This document shows, in pieces, positions 11,877 through 24,519 of a DNA stretch of 64,000 nucleotides. The position numbers and the translations under genes were made by a program. Every line of letters begins with the position of its first letter. The first letter of the stretch is position 1. Origin of the DNA: Echinococcus granulosus (lineage: Eukaryota > Platyhelminthes > Cestoda > Cyclophyllidea > Taeniidae); contig NW_020170388.1 in the NCBI RefSeq assembly GCF_000524195.1, positions 1,077,348 through 1,141,347 of the forward strand, given 5' to 3'. The notes under the pieces are model-generated. The model was given only the letters and a program-made list of their open reading frames with translations. It had not been told where the DNA came from and did no database searches.

Positions 11877-14800
11877 ATGCAAAGGTGAGCATTGCGTTGC
11901 TTTAAATAATTCCATGTTCTTGGGATATCTTGTGCTGTCTTTGTTTTTAGGAGTTTGGCTGGCTTTATTGGGCCGCTTGTAGCACTTTTTCTCGTCAAAT
12001 TTCATCCTGGTGAAGGTAGGCCATCTTCTATTGCTTTTAACTAGAAATAACAGAACCGAGCAATCAGCTAAATGGTTACTTACTTAGTTTGCACAGTTGA
12101 TTTTTTCTATTTAGTAAACATTTGTGATACAAACAGTGTCTTGGATACCACAAAAGATATTCCGGAGGAGTCCTGCATTAATATTAGGTTATCTCTGATC
12201 CCGATCTCGGGTGCCCAGAGTTAGTCACAAACTCATTCCTAAATTCAGTCGAAATGCAAATGCTTTGCAGACATTGTTAATGTTTAATTATTTTTGTGCA
12301 TTTTAGCTANNNNNNNNNNNNNNNNNNNNNNNNNNNNNNNNNNNNNNNNNNNNNNNNNNNNNNNNNNNNNNNNNNNNNNNNNNNNNNNNNNNNNNNNNNN
12401 NNNNNNNNNTGTCAATCTATCGGCAGGAACATATGGCAAAGTGTCAAAATCCATAATCAAAATATATAATGCTTCTATTTACTTTACCAAATAGTTTCTA
12501 TTTTTCTTTTTCATTTCAATAGATGACGACTGGATAGTTAAAAAAATGGAGACAGAAGACTTTGTATTTGAAACATGGTTGCCCGGAACGTATAGTGTTA
12601 GTCATTTCTTAATCCTTTCCCATTCGAATGTTACCTCCTTTGCTTGCACCTATTTTGGCTTTTTTTATAGTCTATTACCACAAATACAGAGTCATCTATA
12701 TTCACCGCAGGTAGCTGCTCTACTAAACATCTTGAATGCTCCTATAGTATCGGTGAGGATTTAACATTAAACGAGATCTTTGTCCAAAGTCCATTTTGTA
12801 GTGATCGTCTTATTCACTTTTACATGAATATTATACTGTGGTTTTTCTTCAGATTCTCGTAGTCGTACCAGAATAAAGTTGTCGGGCACAATGTCTCCAG
12901 CTCTTATGTGGGCTACCTTTAAAGGCGCAGCAAATCTTGTACCAATAACGGTTTATTTTTTCAATAATAAAACTTGGGATAATATTGACCACAGTAAGTT
13001 TGAATTTTACCTCCTAAATGTGAGTTTTGTCAAAGATTGAGCAATTTCATGGTACGGTCTTCGTATTTTGCAGAAATGTTTCAACCGGCATTCTCCTTGC
13101 CTCTCGTGATCACTGCCTCAGGGCTGAGAGCAGTTACCTTTACTTGCGTTTTTACCAATTACGTGGGAGCAAAGGTAGCCAACTTTCATACTTGGCTAGA
13201 GAGGAAGAATATTTATCTATGCTTTGTTAATGAAATCACTTACAAATTTTATTAATTCGCTCTAATAGCTTATAGAACGTGATGCTATAAAAGCGATGCG
13301 CTTGTATCTATCAGACGCCTCATAATCACAACTTGTAGCCCTGTTACAGAATACATTCATGTTAATTGCTTCCCCTGCTATCGATGGTCATGTTTATTTG
13401 ATAAAATCAAGAAGTGGTTTGCAAAAATGCATGTCTTGGGGAGTTAGTATATTTCTAAAGACCCACAAACAGTGAATTTGTAGATACAATTGAGTAATCC
13501 CATTGTTGCACATGTAACGAAATAATTTACCCTGCTAACGGTTTCTTATTGGTAATACATTTCTGATTCATTTAATTAATTTTAAGGTAAGCATCTTTTA
13601 CGGAGAAAAAATGGAGCTGGTCTACAACAGCACTCTCAATAGAATCGGCGATCATTCTCAAATCCTCAATTTGGGTAGGTCTGGCTAAATTTTTTATTCA
13701 AACTTTTTTATTATTTAGAGTCCAGAAGCATGGCAGTATTTGAGCGACATACAATTACGGTTGAAAAGGTGAAGGAGATTGATTATTACACCTGCAGTGT
13801 TGGCGACCAGTACCTCACACATGCAATTATTTGGTGTAAGTCAATGTCTCTTTGTTTCTACTTATGCGCAATTCAGTAGCGTTAAAGTTATTTTTACTCT
13901 GTTTTTAAGGACGAGGGTTAAAATAGAGCCCATTAGAGGGGTGAGAAAAGTTGTCTACTAACTGTATTAAATACAAATATAATGGTAAATCTGTGTCTTT
14001 GAGAAAACTCTATTAACTAGTAAAGTATCATATTGTTTCAGGAGATTGGACCTACGATCTTCGGAAAATTGGGATTGACGTTTGCTTACATTGTGAATAG
14101 TAATTTTTCCTACATTGTGGTAAACTTTTAGCACTTTTAAAACGTATTAATAACTTTGTAGCAAATGTACTAATCCCCGTACTTTCCCCATTTTCAGCTA
14201 AATTTCCCGAAAAAAAACAAGTTTCTTTTTTATTTTAATGAAAGCTTGAGGGGGTGAACTCTAGGAGGATTGCAAAACATCACCAAAGTTTCCCAAAACA
14301 TACTAAAGCAACTGTGCAGATATTACAAGAAATAAGGCATCCAAGATTTGCACTTTTGTCCGAGTGGAACTGAGTCAGAAATAACGTCATTAGTGGAGCA
14401 TTGGGTACCCTCGTCTATTAGAGACAATTCGATAGTGGAAGTTATGTCTTTGATGAGTCAGCTCTGACTCGACGTCTACTATGGCAGACATCAATCGCGG
14501 CGGCTGCATTTTTTGCGCCTCGGCTTCTCGGATCGCCATAGAGAGGCGTATGATACGGATTAAATTTACTTGGTATTGTTTTGTAGTACTAAAATGTCCA
14601 GATGAAATGCACCTCAGGCATTTATTGGCTCAAGAAAATAAAGTGTGCAAAACTTGTAATCAAGTTAGGACCGCTTAATTAGCAGCCTATTAATTAATTA
14701 ATTGAGAAAATTGAGAAAACTGTCCAAATAAAAACCAACTTATTTAGCTTTCGCAATGAAAATGTAAAAATTGTGGGCCACGTCTTGTTGAGTTGATAGA

Positions 14801-15688
14801 ATTTTGCCTTTTTTCAACTGTGATCCTCTTTTAGCGAAAATTCTTTTAAATCATTCAAAAAGATGATTGTCTTAATCTTAGCTGCAATTTAATTGGCATT
14901 GCAAATGTTTTAACTACGCACTATTTTCTGCAAACTTTTTTTCTGTTTGGCATCTTTTGTGGTACGCTTACAAGCCTCTTCAGCAACCCAATATTATCCA
15001 AATTGTTTACACTTTAGTCAAAAAGGTATTAAAGTAGGACGCATGTTCAAGACATGTAAGCATTGATGATCTATGCATGAAACATTGCAACATTATCATT
15101 TTGAGCATATTTTTAATATTTTTTTATCTGGTTTTACTATGGCGTGAATGCTAAGTACCGACTTTGTCATGAAAATCATTAATGCTTACAGGGAAGGACA
15201 ACATGATAGGAGCTTTAGGGCTTAAATCTGAGACATGAGAAATAGTTGTTGTGAATAGGCATACAATTAAAGCAAGTAATCCTTTACATAGCCTTTCCTT
15301 CCTGAGTGTCATTCTCGAAGCTCTCCATGCCTGCACATTTGCTTTGACCATCTAAAGGTCGTCAGGTCCAATTTGACAGCAAGTGAGATAGGAACGAAAC
15401 TTTGCAAAAACAATTCTAACAGTTCTATAAAGGTATGTAACACCTACAGTAATGACAAACATCGCATCGCATCCACCTATTATATCATCCTTAAAAACTT
15501 TTTGGACATTTACTTGCTGTGCAATGGTCTGTTATACTTTGGTAACTTGTTTAACTCCACCTTTTGGATTCGCGATTATTTAGGTCCCCACCATTGTACT
15601 TCCACTCTGTGGTTTGCCCTTGGTCTATGTCAGTAACCTCTCAACCCTTATGTACGTCATTTGTGCCTTTATCCTCAAAGTATCATGA
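11877..15688 (+). CDS. Ig-like secreted/membrane protein, gene B (10 exons, 277 aa)
   Basis: Proposed exons: 11877-11884, 11951-12015, 12523-12596, 12671-12752, 12853-12993, 13074-13174, 13587-13674, 13719-13835, 15380-15432, 15584-15688. They total 834 nt, phase-consistent, with GT-AG junctions. Residues 1-18 form a signal peptide (MQRSLAGFIGPLVALFLV). Cys65 and Cys72 match the Cys pair of gene A (CSTKHLEC). An Ig-like domain follows, with Cys148 in TFTCVFTNY, sequon NST at 171, and Cys212 in ITVEKVKEIDYYTC. The 64-residue Cys spacing is normal for Ig folds. Exons 4-8 correspond one to one with exons 3-7 of gene A. The last two exons encode a juxtamembrane stretch with two sequons (NNS, NSS) and a hydrophobic tail ending FILKVS. 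They lie beyond a 1544-nt intron and rest only on phase and composition. An assembly gap interrupts the intron between exons 2 and 3. Exons 3-8 are firm, exons 1-2 fair, exons 9-10 tentative. Confidence 0.68.
12307..12438 (+). CDS. Possible extra exon interrupted by the gap
   Basis: TTTTAG at 12301-12306 is a good acceptor just before the gap. The first bases after the gap read VNLSAGTYGK, and a GT follows at 12439. The end LSAGTYG resembles the ends of the matching mature-N-terminus exons in gene B (WLPGTYS) and gene A (ILPGEYT). This suggests a duplicated or alternative copy of that exon. Length and phase cannot be known with the gap present. Confidence 0.35.
12310..12409. other. Assembly gap (100 N)
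   Basis: Exactly 100 undetermined bases, so the true length is probably unknown. It lies inside the second Ig-like gene. Confidence 0.99.
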
Positions 15689-18600
15689 CTTTTTACACCT
15701 TTAAAAAATACCCGGGTGCAAAAACTCCACAGAGAGCACACTTTGTATTCCAATATATATTCTAAAAAGGGAACTGTTTTGAGGCAAGACAATTACGTAG
15801 ATTTGTGTGACGCAATTTAATGAAGTTGCCATCCATACAGTTTTAAGAAAGTTACTTAAGTGGTGAAGATTTTAATGGGATTGGACCCGGACTATTATAC
15901 AATATTTTCATCTACTAACTATTACCAGCCTACTAAAAATCGGATCAAGTCTTATAAAATTTGCAAATAATCATATTGCCTTAGCATTTTAATGGTCTAT
16001 CTACCGATTCCTAGAAGAAGAATCGTTTTAATTGCGTGATACACTGACAACTATACTATGGGATATTATATTTTTGAACCTAATCGAGTGGAATTCGAAG
16101 AATGCATAATTAAGCTTGCTTTTTAAACCAAATAAAAGAAAGGACGTTCATTTTGTGAATCGTCTATGTTATTAATCAGACCCGAAATTTCAAAGCATAG
16201 AAACAATATTTGAGGAAGAAGCTTCAGAAACCACCTTTGTTTTTCTCTTCACAGTACTAACATTGATTCGGGAAGATAGCTCAATTTTGACAACGCTCTT
16301 AAAATATCTGGTTAGCTCGCAATCAAAAGAAATGCACTTCACCCAAAATACAGGTAACGCAGACACTTTCATTTACCAAAATCAAATTTCTAGAACATTT
16401 TTTTTCTGCTACTAAGACACTCAGCTCCTTCTCAAACTACTTAAGCGAAGTTTATCATAAAAAGCAAGACTAGAACCTATTTTGTGCTCTTATTGACTGG
16501 ATCTAATTAGTTGAATAAAAAGTTTTAATCTTAATACCACAACCAGGGCGAAATGCACAAATATTTGTTATTGTGATCTAAATTGCTTTAAGCAGACAAG
16601 ATGGTTGGAGATCGTGCTGAATTCATTACCTAAAAGTGGAAAACCTTGCACAAACTTCTTCACCATAACAGTTTAGGAGTTCAGTTCACTCAACACAGTG
16701 CTCAAATTCTAAAGGATATTTTTGTCACTCTACCGCTTATATAAATTATGATGTAAAATTCGTACTGTGTTGATAAGGAAGGGGTAACCTCAGGTAAAGG
16801 AGTTCATATTTTTGGCCCTCTTTGTATAAAAAACACTTTAAATCTTACTGATTTTTTATTTACTTAGAGTTGACAGATTTGAAATTTGTATTTAGCTGTC
16901 AAGCACCTACGTTTTGCTCACTGCAAACCGCACCTCTATATTCAACAGTTAATAGGAGGAAAGTGACATTACCAAGTAAAGATTTCTAACGTATTCTAAA
17001 CAAGTACTTATTAAATATTCCCTATTTCTTACAAAATAAATAACTTAATTCAAAGTCAGCCAACTAGCTTGTATTGTAAGCAATTTCATAAATGTTAAAG
17101 AAAAACCTGCTGTTTTAGGGAAGCATTTAATTTATATAAAAAAGGTATAGCTGAAAGTTAAATGTTAGAATGTATAAAAAGTAGAGGTTCGAATGAGGTT
17201 GAGGCAGTAATATTCAGGATTCTCATCAACCCACCTCTATATAACCCACTGCTGACCAGGAGTGAAAAATTTGTAGAGTTGAAAGTATAAGTAACATAAA
17301 AGGGGCTTCATAAAACTGCGTAGTGCTTGCATAAACTTAGATTACGTGAAGCATGAATTTTAGGAAGTGTAATGTAACAATGGCTACAACGCAGAGCAAA
17401 ATTTTATTAAATAATTTTAAAAAAATTTTGAGTGAAACCACTATTTATTTAAAAGCTTCGTAAGCATAAAACATAAGAAAACTATCGCTCGCTACCATAA
17501 CTTAGCTGATAAAATGCCATTGGTGCAATATTTTCCCTGCTTCTCCATTCTACTTATATTTTAAAACCCTAAGATCAATAATACTGACCAGAGATAGATA
17601 TCTTACCCACTTAAAAGGCATATTATTAAGCTAGATATTTTGTTTATTACAATATGTGACTCTAAATGCGATAATTAAGTAAAAAACACTCAAAATATGT
17701 CTAGCAATAAGCGATTGCTTGAGTCTTGCCAAATGGCAGATTTGCTACTTTGCGTTTCCTATTCATGAAGAGCGAAAGAAAACTAGGCTTTCATCCGTAT
17801 GTAAGTTTCTCTCATTCCACATAGACTCATAAAAGAATGTTTTTATTTTTAAAAAACGAGCAGAGTTAAAATTCATACCGCGCGCGGTTTTGTAACGCGA
17901 AGTTGCAGTCCACCTATTGGACAGATTTACTCATCTGTAACACCATTTTTGGACATATTTTGGGCTCTTTTTCAATTGTGGGTAGCTGGCTGTGTATCTT
18001 CTTCCGCATTCTATCAGCATAGAGGGGAAAGTTGGTCGCATTCAATACCAAAACACATTATCCTTGGTCCAGTAGACTAATTATTACTGTTTAACTCATT
18101 ATGCTAGCATTAGTTATGTCCGAATGTGGGCCAATCATGATAGCTCAAGCAGGGAATCCAGACAAATAAACAATTAATTTGTATATCAAAACTGGTATCG
18201 CTCGAATTTAGCAGCTTTTGGTGATGTACTTGCATAGCTCCGATTATAGCCCAAATTTTTACCACCAAGCTCGTTAGTTCCTTTTCTTCTGCAAGAGGCT
18301 AATAAAGTTAACCGAATTTAATTCCCGGTCTAGGGTAAAACACTGTTCAAATATATTGGCAGGTAAACAAAATGAAAATTGAAAGCTCCTAGCTAAGTAT
18401 GTGAGGTTTGGATGTGCACCTAAGAGAAGATGATTGCTTAGGAAGATTTTGCACCAGTATTAAACTAATGTGGATGAAATAGCAGAAAAAAGATAAAATA
18501 GGATGTAAATAATTTTGCATCATTTCAAAGAAATAAGAGTTTTGAAATCATTTTATTGACAACTCTTAGCACTACTTTTTTTTATCTGTCACATCACTGT

Positions 18601-20320
18601 CAGCTTATCAGAATGATAGATTTCTTAAATACTGTAAGCGGGCAAAATAAATACTGAGGCATCTCAGACGCTAAACATTCAGTCAATCTTTTATGATTTG
18701 GCATGGGCCGCCTATTTGCTTTGCAACAAAAAAAATGCAACCAAGAGTGCAACTAAAAAATTATTATTTTTACTTTAATGTTATAGCACTATTATTAACA
18801 ACCTGTCAATGGCTATTAAACTGTTTCATAGCATTTACTTGTTTGGGAAAAATTCTGTGACCTGGATAGCGGAGACACAACTGTGAGGAAAATTCCACTG
18901 ATGCTTCAATTCTCAAATTTTCAACGCAAATATTTAAACTGGTGGTAGTTTTTTGAATTAAAATTTATTTAGACATCCTTCAAAACTATTTGATGGATGT
19001 ATTATTCTGCAAATATCTGCTAAACGTGGTTTCCAAAATTATCAACTTATCAAAAACATTGAAAAAGTAATGGGTTTTTGACCAGAAGACATAAATAGCG
19101 TTTATTAGAGAGGAAGTTTTCCTTTCGGCACTTTTGCTAAATGCTACTTAAAAATGCTTTTAAAGTAATGCACCATGGGAATTCAATCTCCTCCTAATGA
19201 AATCAGCATTTCGGTTACAAATGTAGGAGAATAAAATAATTTGCCTTATTTCATCTCCATAAAACCATCCCTATGATGCATTTTATCCCAAAAAAGATTT
19301 TTCAGTATAGGACAACCATTTACCTTAGGTAGGATTTTCTGTGATTGAGGCCCTTATTATCTATAAGCACCCATAATATCAGACCAAAAAATTGTTTTTT
19401 GAATTTTTATCAGGGTTTTTACCTTGTGGATGCTGGATGTGGATGTTCTTAATGGTGTAAAATTTTGTTAGGCGTCAAATAAACGAGTCCAAACAAGCAG
19501 TAGCCAGAGCTGTGTAATGTCGCTTTAAAAATAAATGACAATTTATCGTTTTTTTCTTTTCTGTTGATGACAAGCACCCAATCGTTACGCAAAATTTGGG
19601 CCTTCTAGTTAATTTACTCAAAAAGCACCTTTAGACGATATGATACACCATGTCTACCTACTGACAAAGTCTTCAAATGAAATATATCTAATAGTATGAT
19701 AAAAATTAACGACTTGTTAATATCTATCTCAATAAGTAGTCTTGTCAGCTTATTTTATAAATAGCAGGACCACCGTTTTTCCTTTGAGCTGAGTTTTCAA
19801 TTTATGTGCTTGGTTGGTCGCTTCTATTTATGTGTAGACTAATTAATTAAGATGGGAACAAATCCAACATCCAATTCACTTTATCCAATTCTCTTTATGG
19901 CAAAGTTGCAATCTTCTTTGATAAGAGATTGTCAAGATGGCTTGCCTAATGGCAGCAATCAGCTCCGCCTTACAATAGAAGATGGTTTGCAAAAGATGCC
20001 ATTCATGAAGTTTTGTCTTAGCGAAATACATTAGAATAGAAAAGAATAGTGATTCTTCTTCTAAAGCTAAAAAGCCTTTTCTATTTTGCTTTTAACTGTT
20101 TGAAGTCCTTTGTAAAATTATCGAAAGCAAATATTTAACGTGTTTTGAGAATGAAGTCGTCTCATATCTGAGTGAGACCTTGTTTTCAATTGCGTTTTAT
20201 GAAATGATCGTCATAGGCTCGTGACTGCAAATTGCAGTTGTTATTTTAATTTATTTCAGCTAAAACAAATAAATTGTTAGTAACTGCGGAATGCTGCCAA
20301 TGTGCTTAATGAAGTTATGC
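15689..20320. other. Intergenic, no gene recognised
   Basis: AT-rich. The nearest AATAAA downstream of the second Ig-like gene is at 16131-16136, rather far from the proposed stop codon. No splice-supported coding exons were found. Confidence 0.45.
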
Positions 20321-20480
20321 AGCACTCCGAGTCTTTCCTAAAGTCAAAGAAGTCATAACACTAGGGCAGAATGTGTACGGCCGACGCTCATAAGTGCTGA
20401 GAGGCTACTGGCCTGGCCCAAAGGTCACGTCACCCAGCGCAACCTTAAGTGCCTGCGTAGTCAAAATGCCGAGTTAAACT
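20321..20480 (+). repeat. Dispersed repeat, copy 1
   Basis: About 160 nt, more GC-rich than its surroundings, and clearly alignable with 55070-55243. Shared blocks include CTCCGA.TCTTTCCT, a CTAGGG core and GCCGAC, in the same order and orientation. No reading frame or terminal inverted repeats were seen. It is probably a short non-autonomous element. Confidence 0.6.
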
Positions 20481-23400
20481 AACGACTGAAGTACCTTTCT
20501 TTTATGCAGCACAATAACTACCTTTAGTAGCATTTTTAACTCACTTCTGATAGAGGAGGATATCTATTCCTTAAATTTTCCAAAAAAATCATCTTTAAAT
20601 TAATTTTGGCTTTATATTATTTAAAATTCTTTGTAAAAGAAAAAACTCCCTTGCCATTAGCAAGCGTATTTGCTAATCCATTAAAAAAGATTCGTTTAAA
20701 ATAAATGTGTTTAAAAGTGACGATTTCCGAAAAGAGATAAGGTCAGCTATTTGCTGACAGGTCAAGGAATATAAAACGGAGATAGTGCAATTCTCGATAA
20801 GATGGCCTCGACCTTGCCAAGTGATTCCTTGAAAAAAAGATTTGATAAAAAGTATAGTGTTTGTTAATAGTTTTTTTTTAAATTTTTTTAAATTAACACT
20901 TGGTACGTGGAAAGAATAATTTTGAAAGGTGGTACTTACCTTATAAAGTTTTAGTCAGATATTTATTTAACCTATAACTTTCAAAAACTAGGGATTATTT
21001 TAGGGTATATCAACTTTAAATATCATTGGATGAAAAGTGATTCTTTTTGTGATTGGGATATAATGATCCCCTAAACTTCTGCCTATCAGCCAAAATAATC
21101 CAAGTCCTATCTATTTTTTGTTATTTTGAATTACGTAGTTCTATTTTAATCACATGCACCTTACTAACTTTAATGGCTGTTTCCACATAGATTTATTTTT
21201 TTGTAAAGCCTGCTATCAGCTACGGCATATCGAAGCAGGATTGTTAGAATTTTAGGCAACATAACTGCGTCCACCTGAACAGACTCCTTATGGCTTTCTA
21301 TGTATTTCAGATATAACCGTGGCTTTAACGTTGGCCTTTTGATATTGTGTAGAAGTTTACATATCGAGTCTTACGATTATTTGCATTCTGATCATGATAG
21401 AAAGCTAATCTTCTACTAAGTGTTTGGATCACAATATTTGCATTGAGGTCTTAACGTTGTGGGATTTATTAAGTCACATGCAACCTTAGTCCGCATAATA
21501 CACTACAATTAAAATATACGATATCACAATCTCCTGTATAATTTTTTTACAAACATTGACATTGGCCCCTGTTTTTACTATCTTGATACTGCGTCAAGTA
21601 CCAGTTGCAGCACATGGTGTATTTATTTACTAAAAGTTTCACCATGTAATATGCCATGTTTGCTATTTCTTATCATTTTACATGCAGATATGTGGTGCAA
21701 AATGGATTTGTGCTTTTGCTGAATGCTCATGCTTTTGATCCACATGAGCTGCAAACTTAAACTTACCTAAAAAATAAAATCTAGGAAGAGTATAAACTAG
21801 GCTTTTAACGACTGAATTACCACTTTTCCTCATCAAGGCATAAGTATCTCTTAACGAATGGGGCATCTTTATCACTTTAAGAAGAAAATTTCACATTGGA
21901 AGTTGGTGGAAGGATCTAAGAAAGTGGGTAATTCCTCGACTTTAAGATGCCTATAAATTTGGATGATCAATGCCAACTGAAGTAAAAAAAACAAATTAAA
22001 CCGTAATCAAAAAACTTCAATTTTAAAAACTGGCTAAGTGACCATAATTTATTTGTAATGATACCGCACCTAACCTAGTAGTGTTTCTTTCCTCTATTTA
22101 AATTTGCATTGTTTAGTCAAGATTTTGAATCATGAGTCCGAAAATATGATAAATGGTTCCTCTACTTACTAGCATATCATTTGACTCGTAGCCAGTAACG
22201 CATAGGTGTCATGAAATTTTAAACGGCCCATAAAGTTGCTTGATTTGTGTAGAATGATTACTATCCTTATTCTGTATTCAGACTAGCTAATTATTCCACC
22301 CAATTCTTGTGCATTAATAGTCAAGAAATAAAGATTCACGCCGATGCAAGTGATGTGCTTCCTGATAAGAGCAAATGCCAAACTCATAAGCTACTGACGA
22401 GTAGTCCCATTTTGATGATACCGTTTGTAACAGCATGCTTAAGTATTGGTCGCTTTATTGCTCTAGCTAAGCTATCACTTTATGAGTCTATTTACAATAG
22501 TCGTATTTTTGCAGGAGGTTTGAGGGGTAAAATTTGTGGTCCCATCTCATTCAGAATTTGTTGCTACCTTTGATTATTTCAGTACATTCTGTGACGAAAA
22601 TTTGGCATAACTCTAAGCGGCAATCGTACAACTTGTCAAAGGAACACAAAATTAGGACAATTTTTATGCATTTTACAGTATATAACTTCCACCGAGGTAA
22701 TACAGATGCAAATACCGTCCAAATTTTGCTGCTTTTAATGGCTTTAGTACCATCAAGCCAAATTTTTTTGGTGCGTATTTACCTGCAGAGGCCTCTTTTG
22801 AACCCTGTTGTCAAATTCTTCATCGTAGATAACATAGTACGCGGATTTGGCCATCAATTTTCGTATTAAAAGTGATAACAAAATCTGCTGATATAAACGA
22901 ATCCCTGTTTACCGTTTGCTTGACACATGCTTGGGGGTAAATTCAGGAATAAGAGGACGGTAAAATTACTTGTCTCGGGTGAATATTTCACCTAAAGGCT
23001 GGAGTTAGTCTGTAAGAACAGTGTATAAATGTTCTTTGTTTTATACAAAATAGAAAAGTATACTTTGTAAAAGCTAAAATAAGTAATATAGGACCATAGG
23101 ATATATCCTTACATGATATTATTAGGGAATAAGTAAGTGCGCGATTTCCAAAAACAGTTTTAGGAATAACAAAACAACATATGTCTTGCAAGGTAAATGA
23201 ATAACTCATGTCATTTACGTAGTCGGTTTATTCCCAAAATCCAAAAAAAATCATTAGAAAATTCAAAAATATGATGCTTGAACAGAAAATACTGTTTGAA
23301 TTAGCAGCATGAAGAGGTATCGTATAGAACATCTGTCAGTAGGATTACAGCAAGGAAATAGTCCAATTTTCTGCAACAATTTTTATAAAGATTACTTCGA

Positions 23401-23514
23401 AACAAACTAACAAATGGGGCTATTCTGATCTTTTCTATTAATCGTTTAAAAACCTCCTTTTTCACTTTAATTAAGTTAGGTTCTCTAAGCTATTTTATTG
23501 GTCATTCGCCCTGA
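20481..23514. other. Intergenic, no gene recognised
   Basis: AT-rich. The longest open frame (22534-22869, 111 codons) has no recognisable motif, biased codon use or flanking signals, so I treat it as chance. Confidence 0.45.
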
Positions 23515-23628
23515 CCAATAGGTGCGCAGACACCGAAACTTAACCATATTTTACCTTCAAAAGCTGGTTCTACTACATCCTATCACCATAGTAAAAGTCG
23601 TTATTGGAGAAAACTATCGCGGTTGATC

Positions 23629-24273
23629 ATGGATTTGCGTGTTCGAGCACTGCGATCAGTCCAAATTCCTCCACAATCCCCTATGGAGGAAGGCACAATG
23701 ACCATAGCTCCTGTGCTTCCATACCGCAGTTCCACAATGCCTGAAAACCTGTCTGTGCGACTTAAGCATCCAAATGTTCTCTGTGCTAATTCATGGTTAA
23801 AAAGGAGTCCTAGTGATCATTCAGATCACCCCACTTTAAGTCTTCGCTGCTCCCGATATCTGGATGTGGAAAAGCGCCGTAGTCGACCTGCCTCTTTGGC
23901 TCCAGAAGTCAATCACATAGATAAAAGTCTTCCTCCGCCTCTACCACCGAAAAGAATAAGCTCGCAAACATCCAATTTAACGATTTTATCCCTGAAACAG
24001 AAAGAATTTGGTACGGAAACTAGTGAGGATGGTGAGGAGAAAGAAGAGCATTCTTCACAGGAAGTGGACATCTGCAGCGCACTCCAAAAAATCACGAAAC
24101 GTCTCGACCAATTGCAAGTGGAACGCAGCCCTATTCTTAAACACTACTCAATGCTTTATCGTTTGGATGCTTCCATCCAAATGCAACCACCACAATCGCC
24201 CGCCTTCCTGCCGAAGTTGAGGCCGATGTCCCAGAGACCACATCGATGCACCTACACCAATCTTGCTGGCTGA
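23629..24273 (+). CDS. Hypothetical Pro/Ser-rich protein (214 aa)
   Basis: A single open exon starts at the ATG in GATCATGGATTT and ends at TGA 24271-24273, followed by AATAAA at 24452. The frame is also open upstream to 23515, so this could be the last exon of a longer gene. The protein is largely low-complexity. It has Pro-rich stretches, including PPPLPPKR near residues 102-109, which fits a class II SH3-binding core (PxxPxR). It also has basic serine motifs (KRRSRPAS), an acidic Glu/Asp run near residues 135-145, and a short amphipathic segment, ICSALQKITKRLDQLQ. The Arg/Pro-rich C-terminus ends TYTNLAG. No family is recognised. The base composition is distinctly coding compared with the flanks. 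It might be a scaffold or adaptor, but that is a guess. Confidence 0.65.
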   Translation: MDLRVRALRSVQIPPQSPMEEGTMTIAPVLPYRSSTMPENLSVRLKHPNVLCANSWLKRSPSDHSDHPTLSLRCSRYLDVEKRRSRPASLAPEVNHIDKSLPPPLPPKRISSQTSNLTILSLKQKEFGTETSEDGEEKEEHSSQEVDICSALQKITKRLDQLQVERSPILKHYSMLYRLDASIQMQPPQSPAFLPKLRPMSQRPHRCTYTNLAG

Positions 24274-24451
24274 TTTCTCACTTCCTCTCTACCTCTATCA
24301 GCCTGTCTGACTTTGTGCAAATTTGCAGCACCAAAAGCCTTTAATTTGACTTTTATTAGCACATCGATGTATGTGAGAGTGGATCTGTTACTACTTTAAC
24401 AAGGCACTTTTTGCAGCCTATGATTCCATAAACATAAACTGATTGGGTAAG

Positions 24452-24457
24452 AATAAA
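24452..24457 (+). terminator. Poly(A) signal of the Pro-rich gene
   Basis: AATAAA lies about 180 nt after the stop. A T/G-rich stretch follows at about 24490-24515, as expected for a cleavage region. Confidence 0.6.
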
Positions 24458-24519
24458 GCCCAAAGTGCTTTATTCTGCCCTTCAGTTCATTAATTGGTTG
24501 TTTTCTTGTTAGTTGAAGT

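Noticed and set aside
14481..14678. 65-codon frame with CxxC pairs (CIFC, CKTC)
   Set aside because: Spacing matches no zinc-binding family I know, and there is no independent gene signal around it.
15151..15351. 66-codon minus-strand frame with a hydrophobic centre
   Set aside because: It sits in the proposed large intron of the second Ig-like gene; no acceptor or donor pairs join it to anything.
22534..22869. 111-codon plus-strand open frame
   Set aside because: No motif, start context, splice signal or coding-like base bias; probably chance in AT-rich DNA.
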